Origin: CBDUBS01 sp965365445
GTDB lineage: Bacteria > Bacteroidota > Rhodothermia > Rhodothermales > DASSAV01
Length of the DNA: 64,000 nucleotides
Direction: 5' to 3'
Assembly: GCA_965365445.1 (NCBI GenBank)
Contig: CBDUBS010000001.1
Coordinates: 13,877-77,876 of the forward strand
The stretch's first letter is position 1, and each line of letters begins with the position of its first letter. Positions 35,780-45,662 of this stretch are shown here, piece by piece. The notes under the pieces are model-generated. The model was not told the origin of the DNA and did not search any database. It was given only the letters and a program-made list of their open reading frames with translations. A program made the position numbers and the translations under genes.

Positions 35780-37042
35780 ATGCCTCATCATCCAGCACCA
35801 GACAATCACCTGAGGACGATGTCACTCGAAGCGACCTCCCTGGCAGGACGGCAACTGCGTCGGCAACAGAGCCACGTTGCGGCTACTTCTTTTTTTGCGC
35901 TGTTTTCCATCGTTGGGTTGGCCCTGTACGGCCTGCCCTTCTTTTACGACTTTTTTGTACGGGATTTTGGATGGAGCCGGGCACAGGTTACATCGGGCAA
36001 CGCGCTGAGCAAGCTGCTCGTGGGTCCGCTGTTCGGGTTTCTGGTCGGTTGGATAATCGACCGATTCGGCCCTCGCAGAACGATGCTTTCCGGCATTCTG
36101 ATGGCCGGCGTAGCGCTCGTCGGGCTGAGTTACATGACGAGTTTATGGATGTTCTACTTTTTCTATATGTTCAATGCCCTGGGGTATGTTGCCGGAGGTC
36201 CGTTGCCGAACCAGGTACTCATCTCCCGCTGGTTCGATAAGGCGCGAGGTAAGGCCATGGGGTTTGCCTATATCGGCATCGGCGCAGGAGGCGCTATCGT
36301 CCCTTTGCTTGCGGTTTGGCTGATCGACGCATACGGGTGGCAGGTGGCGTTACGCGTCATCGGGTTTCTTATCGTCGCGATAGCGTTTCCGCTGGCCTTC
36401 TTCGTGAAAGATGCTCCCCCGGACTGGACTGGTCCGGTTAAATCATCGGTTCCTCTCGTTCCCATACGGCGCGTGCTTACTGATAAGTATTTTTACCTGC
36501 TCGCGTTCGGAAGTATGTGCTCCATTGCGGCGGTGGGTGGGACGAACCAGCACCTCAAGCTCTTTTTTAGTCTGGACCAGGGGCTGCCTCAGGGCGAGAT
36601 TGCCCGGATCGTGTCGCTCGTGCTGGTTTCGAGTATCCTGGGCCGCATTATCATGGGATGGCTCGCGGACCGCTGGCCCCGGAAGTACGTGATGCTTCTC
36701 ATTTATATGATCGTCGCAGCTGCCATCCCGCTTCTTTTCCTGGCCGACATCAGGGGGGTCATCTACTTGTTTGCCTTTCTTTTCGGCATTGGTCTGGGGG
36801 GCGACTACATGATCATTCCGCTGATGGCCGGAGACATTTTCGGCGTAAGGGTGCTGGGCAGGGTGATGGGCATCATTCTGACGGCTGACGGCGTGGCGGA
36901 GGCTACGGCTCCGTACCTTGTCGGACGCCTGTACGATGCGAGCGGCGCCTACACGGTCGGCTTCGGCATCCTGATCGGCCTGGCGTTGCTGGGGGCGCTG
37001 GCCGTTGCGTTTTTGCCCACCACACGCGTGACTACGGACTGA
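35780..37042 (+). CDS. MFS transporter, oxalate/formate-monocarboxylate type
   Basis: A 420-residue protein with twelve predicted membrane helices. The N-terminal FYDFFVRDFGWSRAQVTSG segment, the loop DRFGPRRTML, and the second-half ADRWPRKYVML loop resemble OFA/MCT-like MFS carriers of small carboxylates. Substrate cannot be fixed. Met14 (35819) is an alternative start. It is the first of three same-strand genes (MFS, ZIP, cupin). Confidence 0.88.
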   Translation: MPHHPAPDNHLRTMSLEATSLAGRQLRRQQSHVAATSFFALFSIVGLALYGLPFFYDFFVRDFGWSRAQVTSGNALSKLLVGPLFGFLVGWIIDRFGPRRTMLSGILMAGVALVGLSYMTSLWMFYFFYMFNALGYVAGGPLPNQVLISRWFDKARGKAMGFAYIGIGAGGAIVPLLAVWLIDAYGWQVALRVIGFLIVAIAFPLAFFVKDAPPDWTGPVKSSVPLVPIRRVLTDKYFYLLAFGSMCSIAAVGGTNQHLKLFFSLDQGLPQGEIARIVSLVLVSSILGRIIMGWLADRWPRKYVMLLIYMIVAAAIPLLFLADIRGVIYLFAFLFGIGLGGDYMIIPLMAGDIFGVRVLGRVMGIILTADGVAEATAPYLVGRLYDASGAYTVGFGILIGLALLGALAVAFLPTTRVTTD

Positions 37043-37101
37043 ACTCGCCGCGCCGGACGTACCGAAACACGCAAGCACACGAAGTCCCTACGCCGGAAAA
37101 C

Positions 37102-37851
37102 ATGCAACTGGAGACTTCAGCGGGTACCGTTTTTCTCTACGCGATGATAACGGCCATCGCAACCGGGCTGGGGGCGCTGCCCTTCTTCCTGGTCCGTACC
37201 CCAACAAGGCAGTGGCTGGGCCTCTCGAATGGTATGGCGGCCGGGTTGATGATTGCCGCCTCGCTCATGCTCATCATCGAAGGGTGGGTTTATAGTCCGT
37301 TACTCACCTTGTTGGGGGGCGCACTCGGGCTCGTTTTCATCCGGATAAGCCATTACTTTCTGGATCACCACGATGACAACGTGGCCTTGAGCGGCATCGA
37401 AGGGGTGAATGCGAAGAAGATCCTGCTCATCATGGGCGTCATGACCATTCACTCCTTTACGGAGGGTGTGGGCGTCGGGGTGTCGTTCGGCGGTGGGGAG
37501 GCGCTGGGGATTTTCATTACGGCCGCCATAGCCATCCATAATATTCCCGAAGGTCTGGCGATCAGCCTGGTCATGGTGCCGCGCGGAGCCTCGGTGTGGA
37601 AAGCGATGGGCTGGAGTATTCTTTCGAGCTTGCCGCAGCCGCTCATGGCCGTACCTGCCTTCCTTTTCGTAGAGTGGTTCAGGCCGCTTCTTCCGTCCGG
37701 ACTTGGCTTTGCGGCCGGCGCCATGCTCTGGATGTCCTCATCCGAACTCATTCCCGATGCTCTGGAGGATGCTTCACGCACCCGGGTTGCGCTGGCCGTT
37801 TTCGGTTCGGGTATGCTTATGATGGCCTTACAGATCCTTCTTGACGGATGA
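37102..37851 (+). CDS. ZIP family metal ion transporter
   Basis: A 249-residue, eight-helix membrane protein. It holds the two metal-binding helices: HSFTEGVGVGVSFG and IHNIPEGLAISLV, the latter the invariant HNxPEG motif. The family imports zinc, iron or manganese. It has a histidine/aspartate-bearing cytoplasmic loop (DHHDDN). The cupin gene follows ~100 bp later. Confidence 0.93.
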   Translation: MQLETSAGTVFLYAMITAIATGLGALPFFLVRTPTRQWLGLSNGMAAGLMIAASLMLIIEGWVYSPLLTLLGGALGLVFIRISHYFLDHHDDNVALSGIEGVNAKKILLIMGVMTIHSFTEGVGVGVSFGGGEALGIFITAAIAIHNIPEGLAISLVMVPRGASVWKAMGWSILSSLPQPLMAVPAFLFVEWFRPLLPSGLGFAAGAMLWMSSSELIPDALEDASRTRVALAVFGSGMLMMALQILLDG

Positions 37852-37951
37852 TGGTAAAGGCTACTGATTTTGATCCCGAAGAGAGCGGGCGGTCGGTTCA
37901 TGAGCGGATCGAGCAGAGCCCACACCAAACCCGAACATACCTCTTACCAAC

Positions 37952-38275
37952 ATGAATGCTCCCAAGCCCGTTGTGCAACGCCTGGCCGATATCGTCAACT
38001 ACCAGAAAGGCACGGTAGTCAGCAAAATGCTGCTCAAACAAAAGACGGGCAGCGCCACGCTGTTTGCTTTTGCCCGAGGCGAAGGCCTCAGCGAGCATAC
38101 CACCCCGTTCGAGGCGCTGCTGTACCTGGTGGAAGGTATGGCGGAGGTGCTGATTGCGGGGGAAACCTACGTGCTGGCCGGAGGAGACATCATACTGCTA
38201 CCCGCCCGGATACCGCATGAAGTACGGGCAGTGGATGATTTCAAAATGATGCTCATCATGATGAAACCGGTGTAG
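37952..38275 (+). CDS. Small cupin-domain protein
   Basis: A 107-residue single-domain cupin. It has the first motif EGLSEHTTPFEALLYLVEG, where the usual metal ligands are partly retained (His49, Glu53), and the second motif GDIILLPARIPHEV with His90. Such small cupins are seen in Bacteroidota and clostridia as possible metal- or ligand-binding proteins; no activity can be given. Its last 20 bp overlap the 3' end of the convergent Hpt gene. Confidence 0.88.
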   Translation: MNAPKPVVQRLADIVNYQKGTVVSKMLLKQKTGSATLFAFARGEGLSEHTTPFEALLYLVEGMAEVLIAGETYVLAGGDIILLPARIPHEVRAVDDFKMMLIMMKPV

Positions 38276-38675
38276 AGCGCGTTTTGAGAAACTGACTACG
38301 GATCAGGCCCTCGGCGCTTTGTCGGTATTCCTCAAACGACTGCAAGACCAGACCGACATACTGCAGGGGGTTTTCCTTTCGGTCGGCCCGCACGCAGTCT
38401 TCCAGAGAGGTGCAATGGGCCAGTACATCATCGGCGCCGACGTAATAGCTTCCCGACCGTAGCGCATGAGCCGCCGAAGCAACCGAAGTCAGGTCCCCCA
38501 GATCGGCGCAGCGACGAATCTCCTCTATGTAAGGATCGGAAGCATGGAGATAGGTTAGCAACATCTCCCGCAGGAATTCAGGATCGGTGGAGCCAAGGCG
38601 AACCGAGAGACGATCCAGAATGACCAGCGACTGAGCGTTTCCGGTTAACGGGTCTTCCGGGGGCTGATGTACCAT
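38256..38675 (-). CDS. Stand-alone histidine phosphotransfer (Hpt) protein
   Basis: A 139-residue four-helix protein. The phosphorylatable His70 lies in AAHALRSGSYYVGA, the Hpt consensus, preceded by the FLREMLLTYLHASDPYIEEI helix. Hpt proteins pass phosphate between receivers in multistep phosphorelays. No hybrid kinase is adjacent, so the partner must be elsewhere. It converges with the cupin gene and overlaps it. Confidence 0.86.
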   Translation of the reverse strand: MVHQPPEDPLTGNAQSLVILDRLSVRLGSTDPEFLREMLLTYLHASDPYIEEIRRCADLGDLTSVASAAHALRSGSYYVGADDVLAHCTSLEDCVRADRKENPLQYVGLVLQSFEEYRQSAEGLIRSQFLKTRSTPVSS

Positions 38676-39062
38676 GGCGTTGCACGGATATCGGGATGTT
38701 GGCAGGATGAAGCCGGAGTGGTAGGCTCTACAAACGCAACGGCCTTCTATGTGAACGAGCCGTCTGGAAACCGCTCGGGCGGTCAGGACTTCCAGAGCGC
38801 TTTATTACGCCAGAATCCACATTTGCCTGCGTGCGTATCTGCCATTGATGTTTCAAATTGTGTGCTGTGCTCCGTTGAATAGGGGAAACTTGCGCTTGAA
38901 ACGTCTAACGTTTATCCCTCTGCTCTGTAAGCACGCACGCCGGGCATCTAAATTGCTACAGATATCTCAAATGAAGTTACGCTTAAAATCGGCTTGAAAG
39001 GAGCAGGTCGCCGAATTTTTAACGCGCTCAGCAACATGGATCGTATAGTAAAGGAGGAACGA
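38676..39062. other. Divergent intergenic region, no gene recognised
   Basis: 387 bases between the divergent Hpt and Gfo/Idh/MocA genes. The right part is more A/T-rich than its surroundings and presumably carries the oxidoreductase promoter. A strong AAAGGAGGAA ribosome site lies at the far right. No convincing -35/-10 pair, RNA gene or repeat was seen. Confidence 0.5.
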
Positions 39063-40394
39063 ATGTACCTCGGAACAGACAGTAGGCGCGGTTTCATAAA
39101 AACGCTCGCGCTGGGTGCGGGCGCCCTGTATGCGGCGCCCGCCTCGAGTTATGCCCGCATCATAGGCGCCAACGAGCGGCTATCGATCGGAGTGGTCGGG
39201 GTTAACGGGCGGGGTCTTCAGCTGGCGCGGGTCATCACTTCGTTAGGCAATGCCGATGTGGCCTATGTGGCGGACGTAGACGAAAGAGCCCTCGCCAGGG
39301 CCGTAACGGCCGTGGGCGGAGCGCAGCCTGCTGCGCCGAAAGGCGTCCGGGACTTCCGCGCCATACTGGATGACCGCACGCTCGATGCCGTAGTCATCGC
39401 TACCCCCGACCACTGGCACGCCCCGGCCACCATCCTTGCCTGCTCCGCCGGAAAGCACGTCTATGTGGAAAAACCGGCCAGCCACAATGCGCGAGAGGGC
39501 GAACTCATGGTAGCGGCGGCGCGCAAGTACGATCGACTGGTTGAACTCGGAAACCAGCGTCGTTCGTGGCCTATCGTGATCGATGCCATTGCGGAAGTAC
39601 ATGGAGGTGCCATCGGTCCCGTATTTTACTCACGCTCGACGTATGCCCGCGCCCGCGATTCCATCGGGCAGGGCAAGGTAGCGCCCGTGCCGTCGTGGCT
39701 CGATTACGATTTGTGGCAGGGGCCGGCGCCCCGCGTCCCTTATCGCGACAACGTAATCCATTATAACTGGCACTGGTTCTGGCAGTGGGGCACCGGCGAA
39801 GCGGGGAACAACGGGGTCCATACGATCGATCTCTCCCGGTGGGGCCTTGGGGTCGATTACCCGATGCGGGTTGCCGCCACGGGCGGACACTATTTCTGGG
39901 ACGACGATGCGGAAACCCCGGATACGCAGGCCCTGACATTCGAGTTTGCAGACGGTAAGTACATCCTGTGGGAAGGCCAGAGCGCCAACTCCTACGGCTT
40001 CGGCGGCGCCGGGGTAGAAGTAAGTTTCCACGGCAGAGAAGGGACTCTGGCCATAACGGGAAATGGATACAAGGTGTTTGATCGCCGGAACCGGCTCATC
40101 AGGGAGGTCAATGCCCAGAACGGGCCGAAAGCGGTGGATCGCAGCGGGAAAGAACTCAACCTGGACGGCGTCCATCTCGACAACTTCTTCCAGGGCATCC
40201 GGCAGGATGTGCGGCTCAACTCCAGCATAGAGGAAGGCCACAAAAGCACGTTGCTCTGTCACCTGGGTAACATATCGCACCGGACGGGAAGGATCCTCCA
40301 CTGCGATCCGACGAATGGACGCGTGGTGAACGACAAAGAGGCTATGGCGTTCTGGGAACGCAGCTACGCACCGGGCTGGGAACCCGTCGTGTAG
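39063..40394 (+). CDS. Gfo/Idh/MocA family oxidoreductase with Tat signal
   Basis: A 443-residue protein. The twin-arginine signal SRRGFIKTLALGAG (Arg8-Arg9) predicts folded export. A Rossmann segment follows (IGVVGVNGRGLQLA), then ATPDHWHAPATI and VEKPASHNAREG with the family EKP motif and catalytic-region HTIDL. Exported members in Bacteroidota and Planctomycetota act on sugars or glycosides with tightly bound NAD(P). The ATG at 39063 has a strong ribosome site. Substrate unknown. Confidence 0.92.
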   Translation: MYLGTDSRRGFIKTLALGAGALYAAPASSYARIIGANERLSIGVVGVNGRGLQLARVITSLGNADVAYVADVDERALARAVTAVGGAQPAAPKGVRDFRAILDDRTLDAVVIATPDHWHAPATILACSAGKHVYVEKPASHNAREGELMVAAARKYDRLVELGNQRRSWPIVIDAIAEVHGGAIGPVFYSRSTYARARDSIGQGKVAPVPSWLDYDLWQGPAPRVPYRDNVIHYNWHWFWQWGTGEAGNNGVHTIDLSRWGLGVDYPMRVAATGGHYFWDDDAETPDTQALTFEFADGKYILWEGQSANSYGFGGAGVEVSFHGREGTLAITGNGYKVFDRRNRLIREVNAQNGPKAVDRSGKELNLDGVHLDNFFQGIRQDVRLNSSIEEGHKSTLLCHLGNISHRTGRILHCDPTNGRVVNDKEAMAFWERSYAPGWEPVV

Positions 40395-40457
40395 GCCGGG
40401 CTTAGGGATGCGGCCGACCGATACCCTGCTCACTGCCTGCCCTCCTATCCAGACGTC

Positions 40458-41426
40458 TCAGAACCAGGAGTCGATATACCGAACAAAATCGTCGTACGTC
40501 TCTTCCAGCCATTCAGATACCTCGCGCAGTTTGTGCTGCCAACGTTCCACCGGAGTGAGTGGCGGAGATGCAGACGGCAGGGTAAACGTGGCCTTTACCA
40601 TCCGATGGTCGCTGGTTTCGTCCGTATCGGGAAAATCACCCGGATGCTGAATAATCCAGGATTGGGCGGGCCATTCAAGGGCCGGCCCGCCCACGAATAC
40701 AAAGTCGAGGATGCTATTGTAGCGGCAACGCGCGTCCTCTCCATCGCCGACCCTGCTGCACTGCGTTGAAAGCAGCCGGCGGGGCCGCACCCATCTGTAT
40801 CGCCCTTCCGCGGTAAGCAGGTCGTATCCCCGATCGCGGCTTTTTCCGTTGCTCCGGACGTCCCAATCGAAGTTGTAATCTCCAACGGCGATAACGGGTA
40901 ACTTCTGGCCGGCAATCCAGGTGTTGAGTAACCGGGCCTGTCGGTGCCGCGCCGCTTCGTCGCTGCGATAGAGGTGGTTTACCATAAAGAGGAATTCCAC
41001 GTTGGATTCGCGGTCCCGAAAGCGAGCCACGATGGGAGCACGCACATTGCCCCCCACATTGACGACCGGGATTTCAAACCAGGAAAGGAGTTCAAACCGT
41101 TTCACATCGAAAAGAATGGCCAGCCGGTCCGCTCCGCCGGAGCGACCGAGCAACGACTTGAACGGGGCCCCTTCGCCGATTGCCGCGGCGCGCTCAAACG
41201 GCGCCGCCCAACGGCCGGATACTTCCGTCAGGCCCCACAGATCCACCCCTACGGCGCTGCCCAATCGGGACGTAAGCGTTTTTACCTCCGACCCACCGGA
41301 CTCAACATTCCACGTAGTTACCGTCAACGCAACCTGGGCGGCGGCGGGCGGCGCCATCACGCACAACGCAGCGATAATTATGACATGCCGTATGCGGTAA
41401 AATGAGTGGGTCGATGCAGCAAACAT
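40458..41426 (-). CDS. Exported endonuclease/exonuclease/phosphatase family protein
   Basis: A 322-residue protein with a signal peptide ending PPAAAQ. The EEP fold shows VTTWNVESGG (Asn), LWGLTEV (Glu), VNHLYRSD, VIAVGDYNFDWD and the final TSDHRMV with catalytic Asp-His. The family includes Mg-dependent nucleases and phosphoesterases; the substrate is undefined. It lies 30 bp past the giant kinase and likely shares its transcript. Confidence 0.88.
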   Translation of the reverse strand: MFAASTHSFYRIRHVIIIAALCVMAPPAAAQVALTVTTWNVESGGSEVKTLTSRLGSAVGVDLWGLTEVSGRWAAPFERAAAIGEGAPFKSLLGRSGGADRLAILFDVKRFELLSWFEIPVVNVGGNVRAPIVARFRDRESNVEFLFMVNHLYRSDEAARHRQARLLNTWIAGQKLPVIAVGDYNFDWDVRSNGKSRDRGYDLLTAEGRYRWVRPRRLLSTQCSRVGDGEDARCRYNSILDFVFVGGPALEWPAQSWIIQHPGDFPDTDETSDHRMVKATFTLPSASPPLTPVERWQHKLREVSEWLEETYDDFVRYIDSWF

Positions 41427-41456
41427 GCTTCCTGATAACCTGAATCAGTGGGTAAG

Positions 41457-44400
41457 TCATCCCTGTTCCGGAACGACGGGCAAAAGCACCCAGAAGGATG
41501 AACCTTCGTTCTCGGTCGTCTCGAAGCCGATAGTGCCTCCAAAATCCTCGGCGCTTTTTCGGGCAATGGCCAGACCGAGACCGGTACCGCTTGTTTTGGT
41601 CGAGAAGTTAGGCTGGAAAATCTTCTCGACAAGATCCTCCGAAACACCGTGGCCGTTATCCTCGATGGTCGTCCGGGCCCAATCCTGTCCGTCGATCCGC
41701 TCCGGGGAGGTTTCGACACGGACAAGCCCGGTACGGCCGGGGGGTATGGCCTCCATGGCATTTTTTATGAGGTTGATAAAGATGCGCCGCACTTCTTCGC
41801 GATCCGCTTCAACGATAAGAGGCTGTAGAGCGGTTGTGGAATGAATTTCCACCGCAGCATCTTCCTGCATCAACGATACGGCTTCGGTAACTACTTCATT
41901 CAAATCGAGTTGTTCGAGCACCCTCGTCGGCATACGGGCAAAGGAGTGAAAATCGTTGGCAATGCGAGCCAGTGCATCGATCTGTTCGATAAGGGTGGAT
42001 GTGATCCGGTCGAAAAGCCCGGTAAACTTCCGAGCGGCATCCACTTCCGGCTCCCGCCCTTCGTCCAGCGAAACGAACGCACGCCGGAGATGCTGTACGG
42101 ATAGCTTCATCGGAGTGAGCGGGTTCTTGATCTCGTGGGCAACCTGGCGGGCCATTTCTCTCCAGGCGAGCTGCCGTTCCTGCTGGGCCAGCGCCCTTCG
42201 GCTTTCCGCAAGCTGCTGCTGCATGGCGTTGAACGTCTCTACGAGTTCTCCGATTTCGTCCCGGGAATCCACCGGAATGGCTTGCTGGAAGCGCCCGCGG
42301 GCCACCGCAAGCAGTCCGACGCGCAAACGCCCGATGGGACGTGCTATGGCATTGGCCAGCAGGGATGCCGTCAGCAGTACGACGAGGACGAGCAGCAACA
42401 ACGCTCCGAAAAGATAAGCCAGCGTTCTCGCCTGCTCTTCTTCCAACCGCTCCTGTTGCGCCAGGGTGGGTACCGCGAGCACGTACCTGGGGCGGCCGCT
42501 TTCATCCAGCAAGGCTCGGTAGCCCGATTTATACGAAAAACTACCCAGCTTCTCGCCGGCAACGAAAAACCGTATCCCGTCTACGTATAGTGCTTTGTAG
42601 GCCTCTATGGAGAGGCGTCGATCGATCAGGCGGTCGCGAACCAGTTGAGGGCGACTCGACGCGACGAGCTCGTAGTTTCGGTACACGTTGAGTTCAAGCC
42701 CGACGCGGGCGGCCAGTGAGTCGATTTGAATCCGGTCCAGTACGTGGTAAGGCATCTCGTCCGCGCCGGTAGCAAGGGCGAGCGATTCCTCTACCCGCTC
42801 CAGGTTTTGCCTCAACCAGTTCTGGACGTAGTTCTCCTCGCCCTCCCTGATAAACTCGCGTCCGACGATACCCACCGCGCCAACGGATATGATCCCAACG
42901 GCCATAAAGGCATTCAGTACCTTGTCGCGAAACCGAACCCTGTACAAGGGTATCATACCGGCACGACGCCGAAGCCAGAGACCCAGAAGGTAAAAAGGAA
43001 AGCCGAGGACGACCCCGACCCCCGTCAAGCGCAGCAGGTAGTACAGGTGGTCGAACGAGTTGAGCGAGGGAACCCGAACGGCCACTACGGTATCGTAGGA
43101 GGGGGAGAGCAACGGCACGGTTCCGGCCTGCGCCGCCTTTTTGCGGTAATGGGTCAGGTAAGATGCTTCGCCCTGATCGACGCGTCTCCATATCTCATGA
43201 TCGGCCAGTAGCGCTCGCCGAACGTCCTCCGCCAGGCGATAACGGCCAAAATCCTGCCCTATACTCCGAACCAGTATGCCGTTTCTAAATTCCGCCAGAG
43301 ATACGGTGCCCTGCAGCGTGCCGGAAAAAGCCGCCGGCAACAACACGCGCGGAAAAGGCGTTTCCGCAAAGCCCATCAGTACCTGCGGCTCGGCCCGGGC
43401 CATCACCCACCCGTGCGATCCTTCCTGACCGACCGGGACGATACCTACGTATTGAAACCGATCGCGCTCCACACGGCCGGTGAGTTGTTCCACCATCATA
43501 CCAGTCGAGCCCTGTTCGGCATACATGGCTCGCAACACGTCGAATGTAGCCGAATCCTGCTGAGACAGGGTGACGCGGCCTGCCACCTGTTCGGCTTCGT
43601 AGTAACTTCCTACCGGCTTCCCCTCCGCATTGACGAATGCAAGCCCGACATCGTAGGGGCCCAGCGAGGCAAGCAGTGTCGTGCGGACGATTTCCGTTGC
43701 CAGAGAATCCAGCACATCCTGCGCCGCTGGTTCGGAACTCTCCTCCGCAAGCAATTCAGATAAGCCGTGAACCCCCCGGGCCTGAGCCAGAGCCTGCTCT
43801 ATGGCAAATAACGCTTTCGGGTCTTTCCCTTCTTCGAACGACTCCAGGGCGCTCAGCATAATGATGCGCCGCCGGGCATCCATTCCACTGTAAAGCACAG
43901 GGTATAGAAGCACTGATGACAAGAACGTGAGGAGGAGTATACCCCGCACCGTGAAAAAGGGAAGCATACTGCCCCGTTGCACCGTCCGGTGGTACGCCAG
44001 CAATGCCGAGACGCCCAGCATAACGACCAGGATCGGCCAGGGCATTTCCCGATGCAGGGCAAAAAGCATATAGGCCAGAAACGACGGCGCGCCAATGAGA
44101 ACCAAATGGACCAGTACCTCGCGCGACAGCCCGATTTTTCCGTGAGCGCCTCTGGAAAAGGTTCTAACGACCGGCGCGAGCAAACCGGCTATAGACAGCA
44201 AAAGAGAAACCATGACCAACTGTAAAGCGGCAACCACCACCAGAATGAGTCGGTCGGCTCGCGGCGGTATGAGTCCGCTTCGCGAGAAATAGTCCAGCGT
44301 GCTATCCAGTACGGCATGGCGGACGACGACGGCCAGTGCCAGCGTCAGTCCAACGGCCAGTAGCACCAGCAAAGGGTGAAACCAGCGTATCCGCCCATCC

Positions 44401-45602
44401 TCCCCGAAACGCGATTTCTCGTCGCGGGCGGCGCCCGAATCACCGCGTTTTCCAACCATCAGATAGAAGAAAACAGAGGCGAAGCAGGCAAAAAAGAGGG
44501 CCGTTATCAACAGGTCTCCCGGAGAGCGCATCAGGCCTCCTCCGATAACCGATGCCAGATGGGCCGGATCGAATAGCGGGGCCAGCGGGGCTTTGCCGGT
44601 CTGCCAGCGGGCAGGTATTTCCCACCATAAAAGCATGAAGCGAACTCCCCACCACACACCGGCCCAGACAAAAAACCATACGGTCGCCGGAGTGCGGCTC
44701 AACCGTGACGCGGGGGGATGGATCGCCTGAAAGAAACCATAAAGAACGAGCGCACTTATCCAGAGCAGAAGCAAGAGGACCCAGAAGGCCAGCAAGTCCT
44801 CGGCCCGGCGCCCCGCATCGCCGATCAATGCCTCGGCCGACGGCGCCTGCACGAACACCCTTCCAAGCATCTCCCCGCCCACACCCTGAAGCAACCGCGT
44901 GTACCCGTCGCTGATCGATATGTCGGCATCGAACGGAGCGAACTCGATACGAACCGGAAGACCGACCTTCCCACTCCAGTAGGATGCCAGGTTATAGTCG
45001 CGCAGGTACTCGTTCTGAACCGGAGATCGAAGTTGTACGAAGCGCAAGAGGCGAACGGCTCCGATCACCTTACCCCCCTTCCTTACGGGCTGCCATACCG
45101 CAACCGCCGCGCGCACGTCCTTATCCAGAGCAATGGATGTCTGTGTGGTCTCCAGAAAACGCAGGGTATTCGGGGCATCATCCAGCGGCATACTGTTCCC
45201 TTTCCAGGCTACCATGGCCGGCGAAAGATCATAGATTTCCACCGCCGTGCGTTCGGGAAGGGAAAGCGTGGATATGAACCGTATCAGGCGATCTCGTTCT
45301 TCGGGCCGGATGGCCGGCTGCTGATCCGGCAGCGCGCCGACGACGGCCGGGCTGCGGCTCAGGTAGGTAGCCGTCCCTGTCATATCATCGAGCATTCGGG
45401 AGAAATCCCCTTCGATGAACTTGAAGGCGCGCGCTACGACCTGAGCGCGTTTCTCCGGAATCGAGCGAGCGACGCGATTGACCAGCACATGACGGGTGAT
45501 CGCCGTGGCCAGGATCACCAGAAGCAGAACGGCAGATACGGCCGCGATCAGAAGCCGACGCCTTTTATATATAATAGCCGAGGGCGACGGAGTGAGATCC
45601 AT
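41457..45602 (-). CDS. Giant NtrY-like membrane sensor histidine kinase
   Basis: A 1381-residue kinase. An N-terminal helix and first extracytoplasmic region are followed by a multi-helix membrane section in the first half, a second long extracytoplasmic region, and a last helix before HAMP. HAMP (IARPIGRLRVGLLAVARGRF) leads to HisKA with the phosphorylated His near residue 1155 in ARQVAHEIKNPLTPMKLS, then HATPase with NLIKNAMEAIP, DNGHGV and TKTSGTGLGLAI. The HEIKNPLTP box is NtrY-type. ATG 45602 is preferred over TTG 45635. It follows the DUF4783 gene; no response regulator is adjacent. Confidence 0.93.
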   Translation of the reverse strand: MDLTPSPSAIIYKRRRLLIAAVSAVLLLVILATAITRHVLVNRVARSIPEKRAQVVARAFKFIEGDFSRMLDDMTGTATYLSRSPAVVGALPDQQPAIRPEERDRLIRFISTLSLPERTAVEIYDLSPAMVAWKGNSMPLDDAPNTLRFLETTQTSIALDKDVRAAVAVWQPVRKGGKVIGAVRLLRFVQLRSPVQNEYLRDYNLASYWSGKVGLPVRIEFAPFDADISISDGYTRLLQGVGGEMLGRVFVQAPSAEALIGDAGRRAEDLLAFWVLLLLLWISALVLYGFFQAIHPPASRLSRTPATVWFFVWAGVWWGVRFMLLWWEIPARWQTGKAPLAPLFDPAHLASVIGGGLMRSPGDLLITALFFACFASVFFYLMVGKRGDSGAARDEKSRFGEDGRIRWFHPLLVLLAVGLTLALAVVVRHAVLDSTLDYFSRSGLIPPRADRLILVVVAALQLVMVSLLLSIAGLLAPVVRTFSRGAHGKIGLSREVLVHLVLIGAPSFLAYMLFALHREMPWPILVVMLGVSALLAYHRTVQRGSMLPFFTVRGILLLTFLSSVLLYPVLYSGMDARRRIIMLSALESFEEGKDPKALFAIEQALAQARGVHGLSELLAEESSEPAAQDVLDSLATEIVRTTLLASLGPYDVGLAFVNAEGKPVGSYYEAEQVAGRVTLSQQDSATFDVLRAMYAEQGSTGMMVEQLTGRVERDRFQYVGIVPVGQEGSHGWVMARAEPQVLMGFAETPFPRVLLPAAFSGTLQGTVSLAEFRNGILVRSIGQDFGRYRLAEDVRRALLADHEIWRRVDQGEASYLTHYRKKAAQAGTVPLLSPSYDTVVAVRVPSLNSFDHLYYLLRLTGVGVVLGFPFYLLGLWLRRRAGMIPLYRVRFRDKVLNAFMAVGIISVGAVGIVGREFIREGEENYVQNWLRQNLERVEESLALATGADEMPYHVLDRIQIDSLAARVGLELNVYRNYELVASSRPQLVRDRLIDRRLSIEAYKALYVDGIRFFVAGEKLGSFSYKSGYRALLDESGRPRYVLAVPTLAQQERLEEEQARTLAYLFGALLLLVLVVLLTASLLANAIARPIGRLRVGLLAVARGRFQQAIPVDSRDEIGELVETFNAMQQQLAESRRALAQQERQLAWREMARQVAHEIKNPLTPMKLSVQHLRRAFVSLDEGREPEVDAARKFTGLFDRITSTLIEQIDALARIANDFHSFARMPTRVLEQLDLNEVVTEAVSLMQEDAAVEIHSTTALQPLIVEADREEVRRIFINLIKNAMEAIPPGRTGLVRVETSPERIDGQDWARTTIEDNGHGVSEDLVEKIFQPNFSTKTSGTGLGLAIARKSAEDFGGTIGFETTENEGSSFWVLLPVVPEQG

Positions 45603-45662
45603 GATGGCCGAGAGTGGGCGGCGTTCAGGCAGCAAACGAGTTGTTGTTGCAATGGGCTGCGC